Counted from the first letter of the stretch, positions 17,173 through 28,221 are shown. The stretch is DNA of 64,000 nt from Neobacillus rhizophilus (GCF_018343535.1 NZ_JAGYPF010000005.1:248001-312000), one strand, 5' to 3'. Made by a program: numbers and translations. Notes: a model not told the origin generated them from the letters alone.

Positions 17173-17835
17173 GTGGAAGATTTTCTAACGATACTTTTTA
17201 GGACGCTTTTTTTATATGCTGTTATTCTTGTCATTTTTCGCTCTATGGGAAAACGGGAAATTGGAGAACTTAGTATTCTTGATCTTGTCGTCTTTATCAT
17301 GATTGGTGAATTGGCCGTTGTCGCAATCGAAAGACCAAATGTTAAATTATTTCATGCTGTTTTGCCGATGTTCTTGCTCATGATTATCCAAATTGTAATG
17401 GCGCTTCTTTCCTTAAAAAGTAAAAAGTTCCGCGATATGGTCGATGGAAAGCCGACTGTTATCATTAACAGGGGGAAGGTAGACGAGGATGCAATGCGGA
17501 AACAGCGCTATAATTTTGATGATTTATTGACCCAGTTAAGAGAGAAGGACATTCGCAGCATTGCAGATGTTGAGTTTGCTATTCTAGAGTCCTCAGGAAG
17601 CCTGTCCGTAATTGAAAGACAGAAGGGAAGTCAGAACGAGCCGAAAAATGGCGATATCACCATTCCATTAATCATGGACGGAACGATTGATGAAGAAAAC
17701 CTAAAAAAAATAAACAAAACAAACCTTTGGCTTCGTCAGGAATTAAAGAAAAAGGGGTATCGTGACATTAAAAAAATTTCCTTCTGCAGTTATGAAAACG
17801 GAAAATTTTTTATCGATTTATTAGATGAAGAATAA
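17173..17835 (+). CDS. DUF421 membrane protein (YetF/YrbG family)
   Basis: 220 residues. Three membrane helices lie in the first 85 residues with the family motif RSMGKREIGELSILDLVVFIM. A cytoplasmic YetF-like domain follows (KPTVIINRGKVDEDAMRKQRY, LREKDIRSIADVEFAILE). Relatives include spore membrane proteins whose role in germination or stability is not biochemically defined. GTG start at 17173 with AAAGGGG upstream. It is convergent with spoVB; the gap holds a hairpin and a copy of the interspersed element. Confidence 0.8.
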   Translation: MEDFLTILFRTLFLYAVILVIFRSMGKREIGELSILDLVVFIMIGELAVVAIERPNVKLFHAVLPMFLLMIIQIVMALLSLKSKKFRDMVDGKPTVIINRGKVDEDAMRKQRYNFDDLLTQLREKDIRSIADVEFAILESSGSLSVIERQKGSQNEPKNGDITIPLIMDGTIDEENLKKINKTNLWLRQELKKKGYRDIKKISFCSYENGKFFIDLLDEE

Positions 17836-17862
17836 AAGACACGCCAAGAAATGTGCGTGTCT
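17836..17862 (+). terminator. Hairpin after the DUF421 gene
   Basis: AAGACACGC / GCGTGTCTT stem immediately after the stop, without a long T run; it probably helps termination. Confidence 0.5.
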
Positions 17863-17866
17863 TCAT

Positions 17867-17977
17867 AGCTAATAAGAAAGGATAAATTTTTCTAAATTTA
17901 TTCTTTCCTAACCCATAAATTCAACTACGCCTCATGAACCGTCCTATCGGACTCGCCAATCGGTGAGTTTTCATTTA
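17867..17977 (-). repeat. Interspersed two-hairpin element, copy A
   Basis: On the minus strand it begins at the spoVB stop (TAAATGAAAACTC). It continues with a hairpin ACTCACC..GGCGAGT, CCGATAGGACG, AGGCGTAGTTGAATTTATG and a second AT-rich hairpin, ending TTATTAGCT. It closely matches copy B at 28267-28376 and shares head and tail with copy C at 62425-62553. Confidence 0.9.
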
Positions 17978-19528
17978 TTTTGCTATAAAAAATTTTTTAA
18001 TCCATGGGATTCTTTGCAATTCATCTTTTTTAATTAGACCTAATAATAAAAGCATCAAACAATATGATATACTCATCGCGAATAAAGCGGCCAGAACTCT
18101 CACAGCTAAAGGTTCTGATAAAAGCATGTTGTCAAATAGCCAGAATCCCAGCCAGCCTGATGCCCCCATTACCAAAAATCCTTTTAAGTAGTCGCGGATA
18201 TAAAAAGGAAAGGAAATCCTTTTTAAGACCGTCGCAAAGTGAAGGAGGGTAACAGCGACAAAGCCTACGATAATCCCTAGTGCAGCACCGGTAATTCCGA
18301 AGGCAGGCTGGGCAGCGAGTATAAAGATGACGGCCGTTTTCACAATCGCCCCGATTAAACTATTAATCATTGCCGCTCTCGCTAAGTTCAATGCTTGAAG
18401 GACGGCTTGAAGCGGACCTTGATAATAATAAAACAAAAAGAATGGGGCCATCAGCCGGATAAAATAAGCCCCCTTTGTGGAACCATACATCAATTGCATC
18501 AGAGGATCAGCTAACACATATAGAACGATGACAGCAAGTCCGCCTGTCAAAAAAGTCAATCTTAATGCCTGCTGGAGCCTGTACTCTATTAATTTATAGT
18601 TTTTACGCGAATTTGCTTCGCTGATGGCTGGCACAAGGGAGGTAGCCAACGAGAAAGTCACAAAGGAAGGAAGCATCAACAATGGCATTGCATAACCTGT
18701 CAGGGCTCCGTATTGTTTTGTCGCATCAACCGCCATCACTCCCGCAATTGCCAAGCTGTGAACCACCACAATTGGCTCAAAAAACCACGAAACCGACCCA
18801 ATCATTCGGCTTCCCATTGTCGGAATCGCGATCTCCATCAAATCTTTAAAGGTTTGTTTCCCCTTATGGACAAACTGGAAAAAATTCTTGCGCAGCCTGA
18901 AGCGTTTTTTAAATTTAAAGGTTGTCATTAAGTAAATAAGAGAAACTACCTCACCTAAAACGGAAGCCGCCATCGCAGCAGCCGCCGCATATTCGACTCC
19001 GTAAGGGAGAAAGGCTTTGGTCATAACGGCAATTAAGGTAATCCGCACAAGCTGTTCCAAAATTTGCGATACAGCTGATGGCCGCATGTTCTGTCTTCCT
19101 TGGAAGTATCCTCTTAACACTGAGGAAATAGCGATAATGGGAACCGCTGGTGCAATTGCCATCAAAGGATAATAGGTTCTTGGGTCGGTAAAAAGTGTTG
19201 TTGACAAAACAGGTGCCAGCAATAATAATGCAGGTGTTATAATGATAGATAGCGAAATCGTTGTGGCAAGGGAGACGACAAGAATTTTTTTAATCCCGGC
19301 ATGATCACCTTTTGCCTCCGCCTCAGCAATATTTTTCGAAATCGCCACCGGCAGCCCAAGCTGTACAATCGTCACCACAAGGATAAATGTAGGATATGCC
19401 ATCATATATAAGCCGACGCCTTCTTCACCAATGCTGCGCGCCAGGACAATCCGATAAATGAAACCAAGGACTCTCGTAACCAATCCGGCAACTAATAGGA
19501 TAAAAGTCCCCTTTAAAAACTTTGACAT
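17975..19528 (-). CDS. spoVB: Stage V sporulation protein B, polysaccharide/lipid flippase family
   Basis: 517 residues with about 14 hydrophobic segments. It belongs to the MATE/MOP flippase superfamily: the N-terminal FLKGTFILLVAGLVTRVLGF and the early IYRIVLARSIGEEGVGLYMMAYP are typical of SpoVB. It is needed for spore cortex synthesis in B. subtilis, probably moving a peptidoglycan precursor across the outer forespore membrane. The start is the ATG at 19528, spaced well from GAGAAGGTGGGA; the GTG at 19540 overlaps that site. Its stop codon is the first triplet of repeat copy A. A CATATAGAT-like sigma-E -10 may lie upstream, unproven. Confidence 0.92.
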   Translation of the reverse strand: MSKFLKGTFILLVAGLVTRVLGFIYRIVLARSIGEEGVGLYMMAYPTFILVVTIVQLGLPVAISKNIAEAEAKGDHAGIKKILVVSLATTISLSIIITPALLLLAPVLSTTLFTDPRTYYPLMAIAPAVPIIAISSVLRGYFQGRQNMRPSAVSQILEQLVRITLIAVMTKAFLPYGVEYAAAAAMAASVLGEVVSLIYLMTTFKFKKRFRLRKNFFQFVHKGKQTFKDLMEIAIPTMGSRMIGSVSWFFEPIVVVHSLAIAGVMAVDATKQYGALTGYAMPLLMLPSFVTFSLATSLVPAISEANSRKNYKLIEYRLQQALRLTFLTGGLAVIVLYVLADPLMQLMYGSTKGAYFIRLMAPFFLFYYYQGPLQAVLQALNLARAAMINSLIGAIVKTAVIFILAAQPAFGITGAALGIIVGFVAVTLLHFATVLKRISFPFYIRDYLKGFLVMGASGWLGFWLFDNMLLSEPLAVRVLAALFAMSISYCLMLLLLGLIKKDELQRIPWIKKFFIAK

Positions 19529-19651
19529 ACTACTTCCCACCTTCTCAAAATAGGCGATATCATATACAATTATCTATATGCGATATGGTGGACAAAGCAT
19601 GACAAGCATTTGTAAGGCAGTTTAATTTATGGATACTTCTTTCGGGGGGCA

Positions 19652-19942
19652 ATGAAGATGGATAATGGGCAATTTCGTACTCAAGTAAAACCTGCTATGG
19701 TGAGCAAGCTGGAAGAATTTCGTTTGCTGGGTTATGATTCAGTCAGCGAATCAGAGCTCTGGGAATACCTGACCAAGAAAAAGTGGAGAAAGGTAACAGA
19801 CGAAAAGAAGCTTTACGAAATCATCCAGGATATTCTCTCCATTAAGGTAAGTGATTACATCAGCTTTGCAACGATCGAAACATATAAAACTGCCGAATTC
19901 TCTCTTGAAGATGAAGAGGAATGGAAAGAGCTTTTAAAATAG
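19652..19942 (+). CDS. comN: Post-transcriptional regulator ComN
   Basis: 96 residues (94 if the second ATG at 19658 is used; GGGGGGC at 19642 fits either). Family words are VKPAMVSKLEEFRLLGYDSVSESELWEYL and KKKWRKVTDEKKLYEIIQDIL. In B. subtilis ComN (YrzD) promotes accumulation of comE competence operon mRNA and interacts with DivIVA. Order spoVB-comN-secDF is conserved. The product is small, soluble and acidic at the C-terminus. Confidence 0.85.
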   Translation: MKMDNGQFRTQVKPAMVSKLEEFRLLGYDSVSESELWEYLTKKKWRKVTDEKKLYEIIQDILSIKVSDYISFATIETYKTAEFSLEDEEEWKELLK

Positions 19943-19962
19943 ACTTATCTATTTTTTCTAAA

Positions 19963-19992
19963 TTGACAGTTGCTGTTGACATATTCCATAAT
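19963..19992 (+). promoter_or_regulatory. Sigma-A promoter upstream of secDF
   Basis: TTGACA at 19963-19968 and CATAAT at 19987-19992 with 18-bp spacing. A second TTGACA at 19976 has no matching -10. A weak hairpin AAAAGCA/TGCTTTT with T-rich tail lies in the leader at 20027-20050. Confidence 0.6.
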
Positions 19993-20072
19993 GAAGGAAG
20001 TGATTTTGGACAGTATTGGACTAAGAAAAAGCAAACTGTGCTTTTGTTTTATTTAAGGAGGAACAATACATA

Positions 20073-22334
20073 ATGGTGAAACGCAGTCGAATTTTGGCCT
20101 TCCTTCTAATAGTTGTGTTATTAGGAAGTACAATGGGAGTTACAACAAAGGGAATTTTGAACAACATTAAGCTGGGCTTGGACCTGCAAGGTGGTTTTGA
20201 GGTTTTATACGAGGTGCAGCCGGCGAAAAAAGGTCAGAAAATTGACAAAGATGTCTTGGCCAGTACGGCTGAAGCACTCGATAAGCGGATTAACGTTCTC
20301 GGGGTAAGTGAGCCAAACATTCAAATCGAAGGAACGAACCGAATCCGTGTTCAGCTTGCCGGTGTCGAAGACCAAAATCAAGCGCGCGAAATTTTGTCTA
20401 CCCAAGCAAATCTTACCTTCCGGGATGCCAATGATCAGCTGAAGATGGATGGTACTGATTTAAAAGAAGGCGGAGCGAAGCAAACCTTTGACGAAAACGG
20501 AAAACCCAGCGTTTCTTTAACGTTAAAAAGCGCTGACAAGTTCAAAAAGGTAACCCAGGAAATAGTCAATACGTCACCGAATGTTCTTGTCATTTGGATG
20601 GATTTTGAAGAAGGAAAAGATTCTTTTAAAAATGAAGTAACGAAGAAAGACCCTAAATATATTTCTGCTCCAACTGTAAGTCAGGTCTTTAACCAAAATA
20701 CGGTTTCAATTGTCGGTAATTTTACTTCCCAGGAAGCCCAAACATTGGCCTCCCTTTTAAACGCAGGTGCTCTTCCTGTTAAACTGAAGGAAGTTTATTC
20801 TACATCTGTCGGAGCTAGTTTCGGCGAGCAGGCATTAAATGAAACCATTCTGGCTGGTATAATCGGTATCGCCATTATTTATCTGTTCATGCTTGTTTAT
20901 TATCGCTTCCCAGGGTTCATCGCAACCGTAACATTATCGATTTATATTTATCTCGTTTTACTCATTTTTGACTGGATGAACGGAGTATTGACGCTGCCGG
21001 GAATTGCCGCCTTGATCCTCGGGGTGGGGATGGCTGTTGATGCCAACATCATCACCTATGAGAGGATACGGGAAGAAATTAAGGTTGGTAAATCCATTAA
21101 GTCTGCGTTCCAAGCAGGAAGCAAGAACTCCTTTTCATCGATTCTTGATGCCAACCTGACAACGGTTTTGGCTGCCGGGGTGCTGTTCTTTTATGGGACT
21201 AGCTCGGTAAAAGGATTTGCCACGATGTTATTGGTAAGTATCCTGTTAAGCTTTGTGACAGCTGTTTTTGCATCCCGTCTATTTTTGGCGTTATGGGTTA
21301 ACAGCGGCTTTTTAAATAAAAAGCCGGGCTGGTTTGCTGTTAAGAAGTCTGCGATTAAGGATATTGCCGAAAACTTTGATACATTAGATTTGCCTACCCG
21401 TTTTGATAAGCTTGATTTTGTTAAAGGCAGAAGGGTGTTCTTCATCATTTCGGGCGCGCTGTTAGCTATCGGTGTTGTCCTGCTGCTAGTGTTCCGTTTG
21501 AATCTGTCGATTGATTTTTCAAAGGGAACCAGGATTGAAGTATTATCTGATAAACCTTTAACAACCCAAACAGTTGAAACGGCATTAACCAAGCATCATA
21601 TTACACCAGATGATGTTGTCATTTCCGGTGATAAAAATGAAAGAGCCTCCGCCCGTACGAAGGATGTTTTATCGAAGGATGAAATTGCTAAGTTAAAATC
21701 AGATTTCAAGAAGGAATACGGGTCAGAGCCAAACGTCAGCACCGTCTCGCCTACTGTCGGAAAAGAACTGGCGAAAAATGCATTTTTTGCCTTGATTATC
21801 GCATCAATTGGGATTATTCTTTACGTTACGATTCGCTTTGAATGGGCGATGGCCGTTTCCGCCGTTGTTTCCTTATTGCATGATGCCTTCTTCATGGTTG
21901 CCTTCTTCAGTATCACAAGGCTGGAGGTTGACTTAACGTTCATCGCTGCCGTGTTAACGATTGTCGGTTATTCGATTAACGATACTATCGTTACGTTCGA
22001 CCGGATGCGTGAAAACATGCAGAAGAAGAAGCGTCTTAAAACGAATGAAGATATTGCTGAAGTATTGAATGTAAGTATCAGACAGACATTGACGCGCTCT
22101 GTCAATACAGTCTTTACCGTATTGGTAACGGTTGTTGCGATGATTATCTTTGGCAGTCCGTCCATCCAGAACTTCTCGATCGCCTTGTTTGTCGGGTTAA
22201 TCACTGGTGTATATTCATCCATTTGTATCGCCGGTCCATTATGGTACGTCTTTAAGACACGTGAGCTTAAAAAGAAAGGTGTCATTAAAACCGTTAAAGA
22301 AAAAAGAAAGTATTCCGATCAGCCGCAAGTTTAA
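20073..22334 (+). CDS. secDF: Protein translocase subunit SecDF (fused)
   Basis: 753 residues. SecD and SecF are fused as in Bacillus. The SecD half runs to about residue 420 (LGLDLQGGFEVLYEV, P1 domain, then helices with GIAALILGVGMAVDANIITYERIREE). The SecF half starts near 450 (FSKGTRIEVLSD, TIVGYSINDTIVTFDRMREN). Twelve membrane spans are expected. It uses the proton gradient to help late stages of Sec export. ATG at 20073 after AAGGAGGAAC. Monocistronic by its own promoter and terminator. Confidence 0.97.
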   Translation: MVKRSRILAFLLIVVLLGSTMGVTTKGILNNIKLGLDLQGGFEVLYEVQPAKKGQKIDKDVLASTAEALDKRINVLGVSEPNIQIEGTNRIRVQLAGVEDQNQAREILSTQANLTFRDANDQLKMDGTDLKEGGAKQTFDENGKPSVSLTLKSADKFKKVTQEIVNTSPNVLVIWMDFEEGKDSFKNEVTKKDPKYISAPTVSQVFNQNTVSIVGNFTSQEAQTLASLLNAGALPVKLKEVYSTSVGASFGEQALNETILAGIIGIAIIYLFMLVYYRFPGFIATVTLSIYIYLVLLIFDWMNGVLTLPGIAALILGVGMAVDANIITYERIREEIKVGKSIKSAFQAGSKNSFSSILDANLTTVLAAGVLFFYGTSSVKGFATMLLVSILLSFVTAVFASRLFLALWVNSGFLNKKPGWFAVKKSAIKDIAENFDTLDLPTRFDKLDFVKGRRVFFIISGALLAIGVVLLLVFRLNLSIDFSKGTRIEVLSDKPLTTQTVETALTKHHITPDDVVISGDKNERASARTKDVLSKDEIAKLKSDFKKEYGSEPNVSTVSPTVGKELAKNAFFALIIASIGIILYVTIRFEWAMAVSAVVSLLHDAFFMVAFFSITRLEVDLTFIAAVLTIVGYSINDTIVTFDRMRENMQKKKRLKTNEDIAEVLNVSIRQTLTRSVNTVFTVLVTVVAMIIFGSPSIQNFSIALFVGLITGVYSSICIAGPLWYVFKTRELKKKGVIKTVKEKRKYSDQPQV

Positions 22335-22343
22335 TACAAATAA

Positions 22344-22376
22344 AAAACCGCAGCCCAGTCTGCGGTTTTGTTTTGT
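22344..22376 (+). terminator. Terminator after secDF
   Basis: AAAACCGCAG / CTGCGGTTTT perfect 10-bp stem, loop CCCAGT, then GTTTTG. Confidence 0.92.
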
Positions 22377-22448
22377 CCATAAATATCCTCATTGAAAGGG
22401 ACCTCCTGCTCCTGTATAATAAGAAGGTCTAAAGGGGTGAACTTCTAC

Positions 22449-24812
22449 ATGTTAAAGTCTAAAACAAGATGGATTGTTCGTGAATCAGATCCGACCCTAG
22501 TGAAAAAACTGGAAAACGAGTTGAAAATTACACCTCTAGTGGCTTCGCTGCTTGTCAACCGTGGATTAGATACCGTTGATTCTGCACGGTATTTTTTATT
22601 TGGAAAAGCTGACTTCCACGACCCCTATTTGTTAAAAGGGATGGATATTGCCGTTAAAAGAATTCGTGAAGCAATCGAACGGAAGGAACCGATTCTTATA
22701 TTTGGCGATTATGATGCGGATGGCGTCAGTAGTACATCCGTGTTAATGATTACACTCAGAGATTTAGGGGCAGATGTCCAATTCTATATTCCAAACCGTT
22801 TTACAGAGGGCTATGGCCCTAATGAGCCTGCATTTCGCCATGCGGCGGAAGCAGGAATAAAATTGATTATTACCGTAGATACCGGAATTGCCGCTATTCA
22901 TGAAGCGGCGGTGGCAAAGGAATTGGGTGTGGATTTAATCATTACGGACCACCATGAACCAGGGCCTGTTTTGCCGGAAGCTTTGGCGATTATTCATCCA
23001 AAGCTGCCTGACAGCATTTACCCGTTTCGCGAACTTGCTGGTGTGGGGGTTGCCTTTAAATTAGCCCATGCTTTATATGGAAAAGTGCCTGAGCATTTGT
23101 TTGAAATTGCGGTGATTGGTACAATTGCCGATTTAGTCTCTTTAAAAGACGAAAACCGGCTGATTGCCAAAAAGGGCCTAGAAAAATTGAAGGTCACTGA
23201 GAACATTGGTTTAAAGGCCATATTTAAAATCGCTGGTGTTGATTTGCAATCAATAAATGAAGAAACCATTGGTTTTACACTAGCACCTCGTATCAATGCA
23301 GTAGGTAGGCTAGAGGATGCCGATTTGGCAGTCCGTCTCCTTCTTACCGATGACTCTATGGAGGCTGAGGAATTAGCCGCTGAGATGGATGCCCTCAATA
23401 AAACAAGGCAAACCATCGTAAACACAATAACCGAAGAGGCAATTGAGGAAGTTGAAAAGAATTTCCCGATTGAGGCGGGTACGGTTCTTGTGATTGGGAA
23501 GGAAGGCTGGAATGCCGGTGTCATTGGTATCGTCGCCTCGAGACTGGTTGAAAAATATTACCGCCCAACGATCGTGCTAAGTTTTGACCATGAAAAAGGG
23601 CTGGCAAAGGGCTCGGCACGAAGTATTCCCGGTTTTGATCTTTTTCATAATTTATCAACTTGCAGGGAAATCCTGCCGCATTTTGGCGGACATCCAATGG
23701 CTGCCGGAATGACCCTGAAAATTGATGACGTACCAATCCTAAGGGCGCGCTTAAATAAGTTAGCCGATGACCTACTAACGGATGAGGATTTTATTCCGGT
23801 AACCTTTCTTGATGAAGAGGTTCATCTAGAGGATATTCATTTAACCTCCCTGGAAGAAATGAACCTGTTGTCACCATTCGGAATGGATAACTCGAAACCA
23901 AAGGTGTTAATCAATCAGGTGGATGTTGCTAGTATCAGAAAAATTGGCAGCGAGCAAAATCATATGAAACTATCGCTTACTGAAAATGACGCCAATCTTG
24001 ATGGGGTAGGCTTCGGTTTGGGTTCCATTGTTGATGAGATTTCTCCATTGGCTAAAATTTCGTTAATTGGTGAATTATCGATTAATGAATGGAACAATAT
24101 ACGTAAACCGCAAATCATGGTACAGGACATTGCTGTAGAGTCTTGGCAGCTGTTTGATTTTCGCGGCCAAAAGCGGCTGAATAGCATTGGTGCTACAGTG
24201 CCTGCAGAAAATAGGAAGATTATCTTTTTTAATCAGTCCCATATTGAAAAACTTGCTCCAAACCTTCATCAGGAAAGTATTATTATCCGGGACACAATTG
24301 AAGCGAGTGCATTTAATGGATATGAAGGTAACATTATACTAGCAGATTTTCCATCTTCAAAAGAGCTTTTAACGGAATTGTTAAAGGGGAATAAGCCGGG
24401 AAGGATTTACGCTTATTTTTATAAAGAATCCAGCGATTTTTTCAGCACCTTACCGACAAGAGAACATTTTAAATGGTATTATGCTTTTCTTTTGAAAAAT
24501 GGACCTATTGATCTGAAAAGGTATGGCGACGATATCGCCAAGCACCGCGGCTGGTCAAAGGAAACGATTAATTTTATGTCAAAGGTGTTTTATGAATTGG
24601 ATTTTGTTACAATAAATAATGGTTTTATTACTTTAAATCGGTCAGCGCAAAAGCGCGATTTAACTTATTCGCCAACCTATCAATTGAAAAAGAACCAATA
24701 TGATCTTGAAAGGGAATTATTGTTTTCATCCTATCAAGAATTAAAAGGCTGGTTTGATGGGATTATTGGTGAGTCAGTTGTAATTGAGGAGGCAGTAAAG
24801 GAATGGATTTAA
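22449..24812 (+). CDS. recJ: Single-stranded-DNA-specific exonuclease RecJ
   Basis: 787 residues. This 5'-3' ssDNA exonuclease acts in recombination and repair. DHH motifs are [29 protein letters not shown] and the DHHA1 [10 protein letters not shown]. An OB domain and the Firmicute-specific C-terminal extension (about residues 560-787) follow. The start at 22449 follows AAGGGGTGAA; the longer frame from 22392 has no ribosome site. It overlaps apt by 10 bp. The recJ-apt-relA-dtd order is that of B. subtilis. Confidence 0.95.
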   Translation: MLKSKTRWIVRESDPTLVKKLENELKITPLVASLLVNRGLDTVDSARYFLFGKADFHDPYLLKGMDIAVKRIREAIERKEPILIFGDYDADGVSSTSVLMITLRDLGADVQFYIPNRFTEGYGPNEPAFRHAAEAGIKLIITVDTGIAAIHEAAVAKELGVDLIITDHHEPGPVLPEALAIIHPKLPDSIYPFRELAGVGVAFKLAHALYGKVPEHLFEIAVIGTIADLVSLKDENRLIAKKGLEKLKVTENIGLKAIFKIAGVDLQSINEETIGFTLAPRINAVGRLEDADLAVRLLLTDDSMEAEELAAEMDALNKTRQTIVNTITEEAIEEVEKNFPIEAGTVLVIGKEGWNAGVIGIVASRLVEKYYRPTIVLSFDHEKGLAKGSARSIPGFDLFHNLSTCREILPHFGGHPMAAGMTLKIDDVPILRARLNKLADDLLTDEDFIPVTFLDEEVHLEDIHLTSLEEMNLLSPFGMDNSKPKVLINQVDVASIRKIGSEQNHMKLSLTENDANLDGVGFGLGSIVDEISPLAKISLIGELSINEWNNIRKPQIMVQDIAVESWQLFDFRGQKRLNSIGATVPAENRKIIFFNQSHIEKLAPNLHQESIIIRDTIEASAFNGYEGNIILADFPSSKELLTELLKGNKPGRIYAYFYKESSDFFSTLPTREHFKWYYAFLLKNGPIDLKRYGDDIAKHRGWSKETINFMSKVFYELDFVTINNGFITLNRSAQKRDLTYSPTYQLKKNQYDLERELLFSSYQELKGWFDGIIGESVVIEEAVKEWI

Positions 24813-25315
24813 CAAAGTTTGTGGCTATTGTACCGGATTACCCAAAACAAGGTATTGTCTTTAAAGATATTACTCCCTTAATGGGGGATGGTGAAGCTTA
24901 TAAATATGCGACAGACCAAATCGTCGCCTATGCCAAGGATAAGGACATCGATATTATAGTTGGACCTGAAGCGCGCGGCTTCATCATTGGCTGCCCGGTT
25001 GCGTATTCTCTTGGAGTGGGCTTTGCTCCAGTTCGTAAAGAAGGAAAGCTTCCTCGCGAAACAGTTAAAGTCAGTTATGGATTGGAATATGGGACAGATG
25101 TCTTAACCATTCATAAAGATGCGATTAAACCTGGTCAGCGTGTCTTGATTACGGACGATTTGCTGGCAACCGGCGGAACGATTGATGCAACGATTAAGCT
25201 GGTTGAGCAGCTGGGCGGTGTAGTGGCTGGTATCGCCTTTATCATCGAATTGACCTACCTAAACGGCAGAAGCAAGCTTGATGATTATGATATATTAACA
25301 TTAATGCAGTATTAA
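24803..25315 (+). CDS. apt: Adenine phosphoribosyltransferase
   Basis: 170 residues. It salvages adenine with PRPP to AMP. The PRPP-binding motif is [13 protein letters not shown], and the N-terminal [19 protein letters not shown] is diagnostic. Its start lies inside the recJ end, indicating translational coupling. Confidence 0.97.
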   Translation: MDLTKFVAIVPDYPKQGIVFKDITPLMGDGEAYKYATDQIVAYAKDKDIDIIVGPEARGFIIGCPVAYSLGVGFAPVRKEGKLPRETVKVSYGLEYGTDVLTIHKDAIKPGQRVLITDDLLATGGTIDATIKLVEQLGGVVAGIAFIIELTYLNGRSKLDDYDILTLMQY

Positions 25316-25323
25316 CGTTTCAT

Positions 25324-25356
25324 GAGGGCACTCGAAAGCATGAGTGCTCTCTTTAT
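25324..25356 (+). terminator. Terminator after apt
   Basis: GAGGGCACTC / GAGTGCTCTC stem (one wobble pair), loop GAAAGCAT, then TTTATAT. Confidence 0.75.
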
Positions 25357-25422
25357 ATAATGAAAAAAGATTAAACTCTTTACATCTTGGTTATTTTTTT
25401 CGATAATAGTAACAATCATTCT

Positions 25423-25448
25423 AATTTAGGAACAATTTTTCCTAGATT
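25423..25448. other. Inverted repeat in the apt-relA intergenic region
   Basis: AATTTAGGAA and TTCCTAGATT (nine of ten positions complementary) surround CAATTT, about 125 bp before relA. It could be an operator or leader hairpin. The rest of this 200-bp gap shows AT-rich sequence with a TTGACA at about 25478 lacking a clear -10. Confidence 0.5.
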
Positions 25449-25571
25449 GAATTTATATAAAAATACAAATTCCGTTTTTTGACATATAGAGAAACAACAA
25501 GCTCGTCAGATTCTAGAAAAAGAATGCTGATTAGCCCATAAAACGAGATGGAAAATAAAAAAGGTGATTTC

Positions 25572-27767
25572 ATGGCGAATGATCAAGTGTTAACATCCGA
25601 CCAAGTCATCGACAAGACCAGAAAGTATTTAAACGAAGAGCATGTGGAATTAGTCAAGAAGGCATATGATTTTGCTAAGCATGCTCATCGTGATCAATAT
25701 CGTAAATCAGGTGAGCCATATATTATCCATCCAATCCAGGTCGCCGGCATTTTGGCCGATTTGGAAATGGATCCATCAACGGTGGCCGCAGGTTTTCTTC
25801 ACGACGTCGTTGAGGATACGAATGTTTCCTTGAAGGATATTGAACATACTTTTAATGCCGAAGTGGCTATGCTTGTCGATGGGGTTACGAAACTGGGGAA
25901 AATTAAATATAAATCTCATGAGGAACAGCAGGCGGAGAACCATCGGAAAATGTTCGTGGCCATGGCACAGGACATCAGGGTTATCCTTATTAAGCTTGCC
26001 GACCGTTTGCATAATATGCGGACGTTAAAGCATCTTCCGTTGGAAAAGCAGCGTCGGATTGCCAATGAGACACTTGAAATATTTGCCCCTTTAGCCCATC
26101 GTCTTGGTATTTCAACAATTAAGTGGGAGCTTGAGGATACTGCATTACGATATTTAAATCCGCAGCAATATTACCGGATCGTCAACTTAATGAAGAAGAA
26201 GCGGGCGGAGCGGGAGCAATATCTTGACGATGTTATTGACGAAGTGAAGGAGCGCCTTTCTGATGTCTCCATTAAAGCAGATCTTTCTGGACGTCCCAAG
26301 CATATTTACAGCATTTATCGAAAAATGGCCTTGCAGAACAAGCAATTCAGTGAAATTTATGACTTGCTCGCCGTTCGGATTGTCGTAAATAGCATAAAGG
26401 ATTGCTACGCCGTTTTAGGAATTATCCATACGTGCTGGAAGCCAATGCCGGGACGTTTCAAGGATTATATTGCGATGCCGAAGCCGAATATGTATCAGTC
26501 CCTTCATACAACAGTTATCGGTCCAAAGGGCGATCCGCTTGAGGTGCAGATTCGTACGTCTGATATGCACCGCATTGCCGAGTTTGGGGTTGCCGCCCAT
26601 TGGGCCTATAAAGAGGGGAAATCTCTCAGCGAAAGTTCTTCTTTTGAACAAAAGCTGACTTGGTTTAGAGAAATTCTAGAGTTTCAGAACGATACAGCCA
26701 ATGCCGAAGAGTTTATGGAATCATTAAAAATTGACCTATTCTCGGATATGGTGTTTATCTTTACACCAAAGGGTGATGTAATTGAATTGCCGTCCGGTTC
26801 CGTTCCGATTGACTTTGCTTACCGGATACACTCCGAAATCGGGAATAAGACAATCGGGGCCAAAGTAAACGGCAAAATGGTTACGCTTGATTATCGGCTT
26901 AAAACAGGCGATATTATAGAAATATTAACCTCCAAGCATTCTTATGGACCAAGTCAGGACTGGTTGAAGCTGGCGCAAACATCGCAGGCGAAAAATAAGA
27001 TTCGCGCTTTCTTTAAGAAGCAGCGCCGCGATGAAAATGTCGTCAAGGGCAGAGAGCTGGTTGAAAAAGAAATCCGGAATTTGGAGTTTGATATTAAAGA
27101 AATTTTAACGCCAGACAATCTTAAAAAAGTAGCCGAAAAATTTAATTTTACCAATGAAGAGGATATGTATGCAGCTGTTGGCTATAATGGGGTAACTGCC
27201 CTTCAGGTGGCCAATCGCTTAACGGAAAAATGGCGCAAAAAACGAGATCAGGAGCAGTCAGCAAGTCTTGCCAATGCGATTACTGATTTAAAGGCGTTCC
27301 CGCAGTCTAAAAAGCGGGAATCCGGAGTCCGTGTCCAAGGTATTGATAATCTGCTAATCCGCCTGTCCAGGTGCTGTAATCCTGTTCCAGGGGACGAAAT
27401 TGTCGGCTATATTACGAAAGGGCGCGGCGTTTCCGTTCACCGTTCGGATTGTACGAATATTGACACCGGTGATGCCCAGTCGAGACTTATTCAGGTAGAA
27501 TGGGAATCTGCCTTAAATGACCGGAAAGAATACAATGTTGATATTGAAATCAGCGGCTATGACCGGAGAGGGCTGTTAAATGAGGTTCTGCAGGCTGTGA
27601 ACGAGACGAAAACAAATATCTCTGCCGTATCCGGCAAAACGGACCGCAATAAGATGGCGATGATTAACATGTCCATTGCGATTCATAATGTCGCTCATTT
27701 ACAAAAGGTCGTTGAACGAATTAAACAGATTTCCGATATTTACTCGGTTCGCCGGATGATGAATTAA
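25572..27767 (+). CDS. relA: Bifunctional (p)ppGpp synthetase/hydrolase RelA
   Basis: 731 residues, matching the long Rel enzyme of Bacillus. Domains in order are an HD hydrolase (HDVVEDT near residue 77), the synthetase (about 230-350; [19 protein letters not shown]), TGS ([21 protein letters not shown]), a zinc-finger/helical part ([21 protein letters not shown]) and a C-terminal ACT domain. It makes and destroys the stringent alarmone on the ribosome. The start at 25572 follows AAAAGGTGATTTC; the upstream ATG at 25548 lacks a site. dtd follows after 13 bp. Confidence 0.96.
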   Translation: MANDQVLTSDQVIDKTRKYLNEEHVELVKKAYDFAKHAHRDQYRKSGEPYIIHPIQVAGILADLEMDPSTVAAGFLHDVVEDTNVSLKDIEHTFNAEVAMLVDGVTKLGKIKYKSHEEQQAENHRKMFVAMAQDIRVILIKLADRLHNMRTLKHLPLEKQRRIANETLEIFAPLAHRLGISTIKWELEDTALRYLNPQQYYRIVNLMKKKRAEREQYLDDVIDEVKERLSDVSIKADLSGRPKHIYSIYRKMALQNKQFSEIYDLLAVRIVVNSIKDCYAVLGIIHTCWKPMPGRFKDYIAMPKPNMYQSLHTTVIGPKGDPLEVQIRTSDMHRIAEFGVAAHWAYKEGKSLSESSSFEQKLTWFREILEFQNDTANAEEFMESLKIDLFSDMVFIFTPKGDVIELPSGSVPIDFAYRIHSEIGNKTIGAKVNGKMVTLDYRLKTGDIIEILTSKHSYGPSQDWLKLAQTSQAKNKIRAFFKKQRRDENVVKGRELVEKEIRNLEFDIKEILTPDNLKKVAEKFNFTNEEDMYAAVGYNGVTALQVANRLTEKWRKKRDQEQSASLANAITDLKAFPQSKKRESGVRVQGIDNLLIRLSRCCNPVPGDEIVGYITKGRGVSVHRSDCTNIDTGDAQSRLIQVEWESALNDRKEYNVDIEISGYDRRGLLNEVLQAVNETKTNISAVSGKTDRNKMAMINMSIAIHNVAHLQKVVERIKQISDIYSVRRMMN

Positions 27768-27780
27768 AGGAGTTTTTGTG

Positions 27781-28221
27781 ATGCGAATAGTAGTTCAACG
27801 TAGCAAGGCGGCCAAGGTGACGGTGGGTGGCGAGGTGATTGGGCAGATTGAGAAAGGTCTTGTCCTGCTTGTTGGAGTCACCCATGACGATAAGATAGAG
27901 GATGCTGCTTATCTTGCAGATAAAATCGTCAATTTAAGAATTTTTGAGGATGCGAACGAAAAAATGAACATGTCCTTGCTGGATGTTGGCGGGGAGATTT
28001 TGTCCGTTTCGCAATTTACCCTTTACGGGGATTGCAGCAACGGAAGACGGCCAAGCTTCATCAAAGCGGCGAGACCCGAATATGCGGTGGAAATTTATGA
28101 AACCTTCAATCGTTTATTACGTGAAAAAGGTGTTCATGTCGAAACCGGTCAATTCGGGGCTATGATGGATGTGCAGTTAACTAACGACGGCCCGGTAACG
28201 TTAATTGTCGAAAGTAAATAA
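27781..28221 (+). CDS. dtd: D-aminoacyl-tRNA deacylase
   Basis: 146 residues. It hydrolyses D-amino acids (and glycine mischarged on tRNA-Ala) from tRNA. The SQFTLYGD motif and the NDGPVT Gly-cisPro motif mark the active site. ATG at 27781 is favoured over the GTG at 27778 next to it, with AAAGGAG upstream. It is co-transcribed with relA and followed by a terminator. Confidence 0.95.
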   Translation: MRIVVQRSKAAKVTVGGEVIGQIEKGLVLLVGVTHDDKIEDAAYLADKIVNLRIFEDANEKMNMSLLDVGGEILSVSQFTLYGDCSNGRRPSFIKAARPEYAVEIYETFNRLLREKGVHVETGQFGAMMDVQLTNDGPVTLIVESK

